Shown in pieces: positions 16,105-22,429 of a DNA stretch of 22,429 nt. Position numbers and translations under genes: made by a program. The notes beneath the pieces are model-generated. The model had not been told where the DNA came from, did no database searches, and saw nothing but the letters and a program-made list of their open reading frames with translations. Position 1 is the first letter of the stretch. Each line of letters opens with the position of its first letter. This DNA is from Chara braunii (lineage: Eukaryota > Streptophyta > Charophyceae > Charales > Characeae), in contig BFEA01000351.1 of assembly GCA_003427395.1 (NCBI GenBank), positions 819,759 to 842,187 on the forward strand. Direction: 5' to 3'.

Positions 16105-16356
16105 GGAACCTGAATCCCTCGCCCCCGCCACCATCACCACCACCACCACCTAGAGCTTCCTACAAAATCGTATTGTCAGTTCGTGATTACACTATCCTAG
16201 AAACTTTAGGAATTTCCTAGAGCTTCCTACAAAGTCGTATTGTTAGTTCGTGATTAGATTTCGCCCCGTCTACGGGCCCGGGAACCTGAATCCCTCGCTC
16301 CCCTCAACCACCACCTCCGCTACCAGATGACCCCCCCTCCCCACCTCCGCTACCAG
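16105..16356. repeat. Cluster of nested short direct repeats
   Basis: Three repeat pairs lie here. GGAACCTGAATCCCTCGC is at 16105-16122 and 16281-16298. A 41-nt unit containing CTAGAGCTTCCTACAAA and GTTCGTGATTA is at 16149-16189 and 16216-16256 with two differences. CCACCTCCGCTACCAG is at 16311-16326 and 16341-16356, a 30-bp period. The 41-nt unit shares the CCTAGAG and TTCCTACAAA words with repeats at 17200-17760, so the whole 16.1-17.9 kb block looks built from one repeat vocabulary. Confidence 0.85.
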
Positions 16357-16628
16357 TTGAGCCCCCTCGCCCCTCCTCTCCCCTTCCACCGCCCCTGTCT
16401 CCCCCTCCATCGCCCCGATCGACCCAACCACCGCCACGGTGCCACCCTCTCAAATCCCCTCCTACTCCAAGGGAAGTAGGAGGGGGCTGGGCCAGTAGGA
16501 AGTAGGATCTCTAGAAGGTGGACGGTTGAGTTATGGAGCCCCAAGGGAAATAAGGTGCTCCAGGCTAGGAACAGAAATGGCCATAGCCCCGAAAGACATT
16601 GTACTACGACCGTCATGATGTATCGAAG
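16357..16628. other. CCCT-rich stretch, no supported gene
   Basis: Pyrimidine-rich (CCCCTC, CCACC) to about 16470, then ordinary sequence with a short AAGTAGGA-type duplication (16476-16507). The minus-strand open frame here is low-complexity Arg/Gly and not convincing. Confidence 0.4.
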
Positions 16629-16681
16629 GGATGCTGGACCCAGTTTCCGGCAGGTGTTGCTCCCCACAAATAGATGGAGCT
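16629..16681 (-). repeat. Dispersed repeat family R1, copy 2 (inverted)
   Basis: The reverse complement matches 14260-14315 at roughly 84% by eye, including TGTGGGGAGCA and a shared GGAAAC/GGGT block. Confidence 0.75.
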
Positions 16682-16700
16682 GCCCGATAGGCAACGCCTC

Positions 16701-16750
16701 AATTCCGGCAGTGCTCTTTTTTTTTTTCGGGGAATTCCGGCAGTGCTCTT
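16701..16750 (+). repeat. 18-bp direct repeat flanking a T-rich spacer
   Basis: AATTCCGGCAGTGCTCTT at 16701-16718 and 16733-16750, separated by TTTTTTTTTCGGGG. It could be a local slippage duplication or the footprint of a tiny insertion. Sequence to 17323 holds A-rich runs and no supported gene. Confidence 0.85.
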
Positions 16751-17323
16751 ACCACTACTGGGATAAAGGCATTGCAGAGGGGCTTAATAATTACAAAAAA
16801 AAAAAAAAAACCCAAAAAAAAACAGAGGTAAGTACGTTCATGTCACCTTTGAGTATCGAATGGGCAAACAAAACATGGGGTTTGCAAAGAAAACCGCGCT
16901 GAGTTCGAAAAGGCGACGGAAGTACCAATGGCCCTGTGTCAGACCGGGTGTCATATTTACAGGGGTCGGCCGTGGTGTCAGAGGTGAAAACCAAAGAAAA
17001 AAAAAAATGACCAACGGATACTTTTGGACTGACATCGCTCATTTGGAGTTGGCGCGTGGTTTCTTTGCCGGCGCGAGTTTCTTTTGCCCTTAGGGTTTCA
17101 AAACATGCCACGCCCGCCGTTATTAAATTTTAAAAAAAAAAAAAAAAGGATTTCTCTGATCAGACTTCTCGTTCCACGGTTTCCTAGAAAATTGCTTTGT
17201 AGGACAAGTCCTAGAGTTTCAGGCCATTTACTTGCGTTTTAAAAAACCAAAAAAGAAAAAAAAAGTTGTGTTCCAGCCATTCGGGCTCCTCCGAAGGAGA
17301 TATGCCCTTGGGAATCCCCGTTT

Positions 17324-17540
17324 GTAGGAGTCGTCCTAGAGTTCGTAAATCCTACCTTCTTCCCTCCAATACAACGTACGGTCATTATATCTGTACTTAG
17401 GCTGAAAGATACCCCAAAGTCAGCTATAATTATCGTACGTTGTATTCCGTGGAAGACTGTAGTTACTAAGAACCCTAGAGAATTTTGAGGAAATAGCTTT
17501 CAGGGATTCCTATAAACTCTAGGATGACTCCTACTAGGAA
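17324..17540. repeat. Nested foldback with a 97-nt inner hairpin, MITE/miRNA-like
   Basis: Outer arms: GTAGGAGTCGTCCTAGAGTT-type sequence at about 17324-17358 is mirrored at 17502-17540 (GTAGGAGTCATCCTAGAGTT on the minus strand). Inner hairpin 17359-17455: CTTCC..AATACAACGTACG (13 bp perfect, 17368-17380 against 17434-17446) pairs with CGTACGTTGTATT..GGAAG. Weaker pairing continues inward, leaving a ~22-nt loop. A third copy of the outer word (GTAGGA..GTCCTAGAGTTT) lies near 17201-17220. Nothing is encoded. Terminal inverted arms plus dispersed copies favour a MITE; the inner hairpin alone would also suit a miRNA precursor. Confidence 0.7.
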
Positions 17541-17546
17541 TGTTTT

Positions 17547-17851
17547 CACATCCGCCCTGAAAACTTTTGTGGAGTTCGTGAACGACGTTCCTACAAAATC
17601 ACCATTTTTTCTCTTTTTTCCGAGACAAAACATCGACCGGGACGCCCTTGCTACCTGCAGGGATAAGAGCCCCTGCTTGTAGTAGGGCTCCCACATCCGC
17701 CCTGAAAGCTTTTGTGGAGTCCGTGATCAGAAATTCGTGACACAACGACATTCCTACAAAATCATCGTTTTTCCTTTTTTCAATACAAAACATGGACCGG
17801 GATGCCCTGGCTACCTGCAGGGATAAGAGCCCCTGCTTGTAGAAGGGCTCC
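17547..17851 (+). repeat. Two-unit tandem repeat (~145 and ~160 bp)
   Basis: Unit 1 is 17547-17691 and unit 2 is 17692-17851. Shared blocks are CACATCCGCCCTGAAA, CTTTTGTGGAGT, CATTCCTACAAAATCA-type sequence, and CTACCTGCAGGGATAAGAGC plus the adjoining CCCTGCTTGTAG. Unit 2 carries an extra ~15 nt (around CAGAAATTCGTGACA). The units are clearly diverged, so the duplication is not recent. Short minus-strand frames (FCLGKKRKN / FCIEKRKN) are parallel in the two units but too short to call genes. Confidence 0.9.
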
Positions 17852-17854
17852 TGT

Positions 17855-17901
17855 CTTATTTGTGGGGAGTGGCACGTGCTGGGAACCGGGCCCAGAACCC
17901 C
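17855..17901 (+). repeat. Dispersed repeat family R1, copy 3
   Basis: TTATTTGTGGGGAGTGGCAC and GGGAACCGGGCCCAG resemble copies 1 and 2. It is the most diverged copy and begins right after the tandem repeat. Confidence 0.55.
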
Positions 17902-18265
17902 ATCACAATCATCGTTTTATGGGATACGGAAACGAGACTCTATTATTATGCCTGAGAGGCAGGCCATTCCCATTTCGTTTATAGGTGTGTCAGATAAGCC
18001 ATGGTCCCTCCATACTGAAGCCACCAGTTCCCTTTCCAGCTATTTTGTTCGGATGCGGACCCACATTAAAAGGGGGCTTGGCCTCCCAGACGAAAAGAAA
18101 ATATTTGCACCCACGCCGGCTCAGTTTTTATCTGCTATGCAGCAGAAGTCCGGGTCGAGGAAAGGAGGTACCTACCGCATTTTTTTGGTGTTAACGTGGA
18201 GGCTGAATCGGTGCGCTGTGTGGGTCCATATGCATTTGCGTCAGAAGGGGCCTAAGAGCCCGTAG
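17876..18265 (+). CDS. Unrecognised ORF fragment
   Basis: An open frame of 129 codons. The middle (PISFIGVSDKPWSLHTEA, then FVRMRTHIKRGLGLPDEKK and PTPAQFLSAMQQK) reads like ordinary protein rather than low complexity. No family is recognised. The first ~15 codons overlap dispersed repeat copy 3, so the ATG is unlikely to be a real start. It could be a decayed TE gene or an exon. Confidence 0.22.
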   Translation: MLGTGPRTPSQSSFYGIRKRDSIIMPERQAIPISFIGVSDKPWSLHTEATSSLSSYFVRMRTHIKRGLGLPDEKKIFAPTPAQFLSAMQQKSGSRKGGTYRIFLVLTWRLNRCAVWVHMHLRQKGPKSP

Positions 18266-18349
18266 GGTATTAGTGGTTTAAGGGGGGAGGGCGACCGTTT
18301 AAACAGCCAGTGGACCTGAGCCTCTTTTCTCCGATGCTCGTTTTAGCTC

Positions 18350-18684
18350 AACCCCAAGAAATTTGAACCTTCCTGGCGCGCCATTTGCTTGGCTTCCTGG
18401 CAGCACCAGCTCTTTTATGACGTACTAGCTTTTCTACGTGAACGAACTTTCGAAGCCCTGAGTTTTGTTATTTGGGCTTTTTCGATCTCCAATGGGCTTT
18501 AGGGGTGCCCTTCTTTTTGGTGGGTAGTATGCATAGAATCAATGGCCCACGAGGCCCTCCTACTTTTCAAGACTTTGTCAATTTTCTTCTTAAGGACGTT
18601 TTCGCGATTTTGCTTCGGCAATCCATGAATTTACGAAGGACTTACGCGCGCCTTAGTGAGCACACTAGGAGTTTTGTTGGGTAG
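18350..18684 (+). pseudogene. Possible decayed coding fragment in two frames
   Basis: A frame without stops from about 18350 to 18502 (FEPSWRAICLASWQHQLFYD and onward) is followed in another frame by a stretch ending 18684 (PPTFQDFVNFLLKDVFAILL, then MNLRRTYARLSEHTRSFVG). Both look protein-like and lie end to end, as expected of one coding region broken by a frameshift. The upstream ORF at 17876-18265 is in the same frame as the first piece, with stops between. No family is recognised. Confidence 0.2.
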
Positions 18685-20432
18685 TTGGGAATTCCGGAAT
18701 TTGTGACCGCGCTTCCTGCTCGCGTGTCCTTTCTTTCAAATGAATGCTCCAAAATTCGCCCTTGAAGACTTTGTGAAATGTCAATAGGATCTGAATAGGC
18801 GTAGGATTTTTCCGACGTCTGATCTCGCATGCGTATATCATTTTTGAATTTTCTCAATCTTGAATTAGTTTTAGAGTGAGAATGGACGGAACATAATTGT
18901 TTTGGTGGACAATGGACAATGCATAAGTAATCCCGCAAACCACCGAGGCAGGCGTGGTCGTGTTGTCACCTCATCGCTCTAACCGGGTGCACCAGCCGTA
19001 CTTCCCGCAGCCCCCTACGCAAGATAGGTTTTCGCAGGGCACAACTTGCCTTCTCTAAGGGGTTGTCACCACACGTAGGGGCGTATCCCTACCGAGCTAC
19101 TAACCCATATGTGAAAGTTTTTACATGCAGTCGTAGAGATAGGCCAGCCGAGGGTGTTTGCTCGTTCACTACAATATAGGCATGCGTGATTAAAACGTCG
19201 TATGAACCCGGACGTCATTCGTTCCCTAGGGCGCTGATCTACTACGTATAAACAAATGTCGGTCGAGTAGGACGGTCTAAACCAAGCGTGAAACCCACCG
19301 AATAATCCTAGTCCCTTTATATCCTGCCGAAGATAACACATATAAAATTAATACACCTGAGATCCAATTGTACAAAATCAGTTCAGGCCATGTCGTGGAG
19401 AACGTCAAACTGACGCGGAAGCTGAGACTGATCGGTTTTTGACTTGATGAGATGATTTGCCAAAGTTATTCTTCCCAGCCTACGTGACCGAAGAAACCTA
19501 TATATCGTCGCTTCCGAGGCGGAGGCCCTCTTTCGACGAACAATTATGAAAAGGATAACCTAACACTTGACATATGGGTAGATCCACCAACACACCTACC
19601 AAACCCAGCCATGAATGACTTCTGCAAGTAAATTTCACTGCTACCATGCGGATCGAAGTGAGGTTTAACTTTTAACATAAGTTCAGATCCTCGGTTCGAT
19701 CTGTCTCCGACAACCTACGTAGCCCGCTCGAGGTAAGGGTTGGTTAGGAGTTTTTTTTGTTGCTTTGTCCTCCTGGGAAATAATTACTCTTTCAGTTCCT
19801 CGAATGACGAAGTACCCACCTTCATCATAAGGATACTCGAAGCAATGTCGTAGTCGTTCTCACTGTGCAAAAAGAACCGCCACCTTCATTGCCGTCCCAC
19901 TCTCCTTCACCTAACTCCTGAATGTAATGACATGATGTGGGCTGGCTAATCATCAACGTATGATAATTAAACTCAAAGGTGTACTTCATTTTTCCCTCTT
20001 TGCTCACTGCTTCAATCGTACTACCGTCCATGCGATCCGAAGAAAAGACATCTTCGCGTGCAAAAAGGGCATCTTTGTCACGTCAGGTGTTGCGGCTGCC
20101 CAATGCATGCCCGAACAGTTGACATTTCGCCTACTTTATGCATGTAGTAGATTTTCACCCTTCATGGTGGAATATTTTCTGCTTCAATCAACTCGCACTT
20201 AGCATACATTCAGTGCATACAATTATTCCTCAATGCCAAAGCATGATAACATCGGGACAATCCGAATATTATCCATTCGGTGAGACCTATTTACATTAAA
20301 AAAGAAATCTTTTTTTTCTACAGTCCTATTGCAGCCCATTCGGGAAAAAAAAAAAAATGAACGGGCACCGGAAAAAAAATCTAGAAAAACCTAGGCTACC
20401 AGAGTGGCCCGGGGTCAATTGCCCGGCCGGGC

Positions 20433-20433
<1 letters not shown>
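18685..20433. other. Long stretch without a supported gene
   Basis: I see no convincing coding region, RNA gene or complete element. The 91-codon minus-strand frame at 19066-19341 has no recognisable motif. Minor features are a CGTCA-AAC-TGACG stem near 19404, a self-complementary GC patch (GGCCCGGGG ... CCGGGCC) at about 20406-20433, and several short A or T runs. It may be old TE or intronic DNA. Confidence 0.45.

Positions 20434-20464
<31 letters not shown>
20434..20464 (+). repeat. A31 homopolymer
   Basis: Thirty-one A directly after the GC-rich palindromic patch ending GGCCGGGCC. It could be a plus-strand retroposon tail, but no element body is recognised upstream. Confidence 0.85.
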
Positions 20465-20465
<1 letters not shown>

Positions 20466-20896
20466 ATTTTATTTTTTATTTTAAATTTGGTGAAGAATTT
20501 TGATGTGACCCTAAGGCAAAAGTTGTTCAGTTTATTTTTCTGCATAACATAGTTTTTTTTTTGGAGTTTTTTGATTTGTTTTTTTTGTTTTTTTTTGGCT
20601 GGGACCTTCCTTGGTCCTTGCACGGGCTGGCCACCCGGGACCCGGACGGCCCGGCTGGTAGCCTAGATAAAAACGTAAAAAACAAAAAAAAGCATACTTG
20701 CAAGCACACGTCGTGCAGGCGGTTCCCTACGTGTGGCGCACGGGCCCAACCGATTCCGTGCGGCATACGACGTGTGCGGGGAACGACCCATGACCCCCCT
20801 TAGGAAGAAAAAAAAAAGGCCAGGGTCGAAACGGTGCGTTTGAGGCCCCCCGCCAAAATTATAAGTGAGATGAAAAAAAAATTACAAGAGTACTGC
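20465..20896. other. T/A-rich sequence with GC islands, no supported gene
   Basis: T-runs near 20552-20596, then a GC island (GACCCGGACGGCCCGG near 20638), then A-runs. A similar island (GATCCGGACGGCCCGG near 21567) lies in equally A/T-rich surroundings, giving parallel minus-strand peptides (GPSGSRV / GPSGSSV). This suggests two copies of one short repeat. Confidence 0.4.
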
Positions 20897-21295
20897 CTCA
20901 CCTTGCTCCTCCTTCCCTTCCTCATCCTCCATGTCTCCTTCTCCCTTCTCCTTTTCATCTCCTCCTCCTCCTCCTCCTGTTTATCCTCCTCCTCCTGCCC
21001 TTCCTCATCCTCCTCGTACTACTTCCTCATCGTCCATGCCTCATCATCTCCTTCCCTTCCTCATGTCCTCCCCTTCCTCACCGTCCATGTCTCCTCCTCC
21101 TACCACTCGTCCTCCTCCTCCCGCCCTTCCTCTTTTCCCTCCCTCCATCTCTTCTCCTCCCCCATCTTGACTCCTCCTCGTCGCCCTCGCTATCCTCGTC
21201 GTCCTCCTCATCCACATCCTCCTCCTCCTCTCCATATCCCCCTCTCTTCGCCATATCCCCATCTTCCTGTCATACGCCCCCCAGTTCCCCCTCCC
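20897..21295 (+). repeat. ~400-nt polypyrimidine (CCT)-rich tract
   Basis: Almost pure C/T on the plus strand with loosely repeated CCTTCCTCATCCTCCATGT-type units. The apparent ORFs (Ser/Pro/Leu on plus, Gly/Arg/Glu on minus) are products of composition. Such tracts can form triplex-type structures and are often mis-assembled. Confidence 0.9.
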
Positions 21296-21879
21296 AAAAA
21301 AAGATAAAATAATAATAATAAAAATAAAAAACATGCACGATTCTGCACAGGCACCCGCCGCACGAAACTCCGCACAGAACTCCGCACAAATGTGCGGCTC
21401 GTGCAGTTACAAGTATGAAAAAAAGGAAAACTTCCTCTGAAAAAATCATGACTACGATCCGGATCACTGGCTAATGGCCAAAAAAAATTTGGGTGGTCCA
21501 TGGCGTTTGTTCACGCCCTCAGCCGCCCAAAAAAATAGTGCCTTATTTTTTACCACCCTCACCGACGATCCGGACGGCCCGGGAAGTCTACGAGGGGGTT
21601 TGGTTTTCTTCGTTTGTTTTTTAAACTTTCTTTTTTCATACTTGCGGCGGCGCATTAAAAAAATAAAAAAATGAAAAAGTTGAAAGGACAGTGTGGGGTG
21701 GCCAAACATTCCCCTCGCTTCTAAAAAGTAGAAAGCAAGAGGGAGAAAAGTCGAGGCCACACCATACCCCAAAACTGTCCTAGTTGGGTCCAACCTCTTT
21801 TCCGTAGGATCCCTACAGCGTACTAGCTAGGACCCTACGTCATGCAGAGGAACATTTCAAACTTGTACTTCGTGAGCGG
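21296..21879. other. No supported gene
   Basis: A-rich runs, CGCAC-type short repeats near 21328-21405 (GCACA, CCGCACAAA), the second GC island near 21567, and a GTAGG-ATC-CCTAC palindrome near 21804-21816. The open frames are compositional. Confidence 0.4.
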
Positions 21880-22223
21880 GATTCAAATTCAGGTCTTTGC
21901 ATCCGGTCACGGATCACTATTTCTCTGTTTTCTCGTTTTTCTTTTCTTTTCTCGTTTTTCTTTTCTTCTCTTGTTTTTCTTTTCTTTTCTCGTTTTTCTT
22001 TTCTTAGGAATATGTGCAGTGGCCCTAAGGGCCTCTACTCACCAAATGCAAAAAATACAAAACATATGGTGGCGTGTTATTCCACGTTCTGCAGAAGATT
22101 CATTCTAATTTTGCACATTTCGTGAGTAGTGCAGCCAAGCCCTAAGAGTCACGTGCAAAGACCAACAGGGCCTAGCTACGCGAGCAACCCATAATTGCTG
22201 AAACACAGACCTGAACTCGAATC
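21880..22223. repeat. Inverted pair of tRNA B-box-like segments (possible SINE heads)
   Basis: GATTCAAATTCAGGTCT at 21880-21896 (plus) and GATTCGAGTTCAGGTCT on the minus strand of 22207-22223 differ at two positions. Both resemble a pol III B box. On the minus strand, GTAGAGCACGAGC lies ~25 nt before the second copy, recalling the D-arm end of a tRNA. The plus copy has GCAGAGGAACA in the same relative place. A full tRNA cannot be folded from either, so tRNA-derived SINE fragments are the likeliest explanation. Confidence 0.4.
21932..22006 (+). repeat. 19-bp minisatellite, four copies
   Basis: Unit CTCGTTTTTCTTTTCTTTT, starting at 21932, 21951, 21970 and 21989. The period is exactly 19 with one or two changes per unit. 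Confidence 0.93.
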
Positions 22224-22373
22224 TTGAGTATATATTTGGCCAGCTCGTGCTCTACTTCATATGCGCTGCCTGCCTCGATTTTGGGGGGGGATTGTGCTAC
22301 CTGGCTGCGAGGACACTTCAGATAGCCTGCATGGGCCGCCTGAGCTGTGTTAAGGGGACCCGTTGCTGAGGTT

Positions 22374-22374
<1 letters not shown>

Positions 22375-22429
<55 letters not shown>
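22375..22429 (+). repeat. (CT)n microsatellite running off the window end
   Basis: A pure CT run of 55 nt to the last base, so its true length is unknown. It follows unassigned sequence and may mark a contig break. Confidence 0.97.

Noticed and set aside
19066-19341. 91-codon minus-strand ORF, considered as a host gene or plastid insert
   Set aside because: No motif or family is recognised and neighbouring sequence gives no support.
11988-19700. 16-nt identity AGATCCTCGGTTCGAT shared between LINE ORF1 (11988) and 19685
   Set aside because: There is no similarity outside the 16-mer, and a match of this length is not improbable when two 22-kb strings are compared. It also looked briefly like a tRNA T arm, but no tRNA folds around it.
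20834-21334. Ser/Pro-rich and Gly/Arg-rich ORFs over the pyrimidine tract
   Set aside because: They are entirely explained by CCT-repeat composition.
1-22429. CRISPR array, bacterial operon or defence island
   Set aside because: No regularly spaced identical repeats with unique spacers, no ribosome-binding-site/operon structure, and splice signals plus LINE/gypsy content show eukaryotic DNA.
6167-22429. Further peroxiredoxin Q exons downstream of 6166
   Set aside because: I looked by eye for the next family blocks (YKLPY, LLSDEG, WGVP, YVLDKNG) on the plus strand and saw none. They may lie outside the window.

Overview
This is eukaryotic nuclear DNA of the plant/green-algal type. It is almost entirely transposable-element (TE) debris, with one short piece of a recognisable host gene. 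Supporting points are an exon of peroxiredoxin Q with consensus splice signals, a Ty3/gypsy integrase tail with a chromodomain, a plant-L1-style LINE (DUF4283-like ORF1 with a CCHC knuckle, zf-RVT-like end of ORF2), long microsatellites and homopolymer runs, and no bacterial gene organisation. A TE-bloated charophyte alga such as Chara is my best guess from the style of the element proteins. That is an inference, not something the sequence proves.

Layout. 1-1880: 3' end of a minus-strand Ty3/gypsy element (candidate 3' LTR with a TATA-like box, then integrase C-terminus plus chromodomain), truncated inside the integrase core. 1881-3422: non-coding, with a strongly AT-rich GAAATT-rich stretch. 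3423-5913: plus-strand Ty3/gypsy Gag and aspartic protease, broken by stops and frame changes, ending abruptly at a (TG)n(GA)n microsatellite. 6077-6166: a 30-codon peroxiredoxin Q exon carrying the resolving-cysteine motif, in plus orientation. 6286-6456: a 171-nt imperfect foldback. 6585-14022: an apparently full-length but dead minus-strand L1-like LINE with 5' UTR, ORF1, a small linking ORF, ORF2 (endonuclease, reverse transcriptase, zinc finger), 3' UTR and poly(A), bounded by a candidate 11-bp target-site duplication with one mismatch. 14137-14183: T47, probably the poly(A) tail of a second minus-strand retroposon. 14833-15871: an unrecognised minus-strand coding candidate with a Thr/Ser tract and a diverged internal duplication. 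16038-17851: a mosaic of hairpins, short direct repeats, a foldback and a roughly 150-bp tandem duplication. 17852-22429: two weak ORF fragments, then mostly unassigned DNA with poly(A), a pyrimidine tract, a 19-bp minisatellite, an inverted tRNA-like B-box pair and a terminal (CT)n.

Reading it together: if the peroxiredoxin Q exon is genuine, the gypsy fragment, the foldback and the LINE probably sit in introns of that gene. I found no other peroxiredoxin Q exon in the window. No element here is intact enough to be autonomous. I do not see a defence, metabolic or other multi-gene system. The items most worth follow-up are the isolated exon, the two miRNA/MITE-like foldbacks, the LINE's ATGA stop-start junction and the unrecognised gene at 14.8-15.9 kb.
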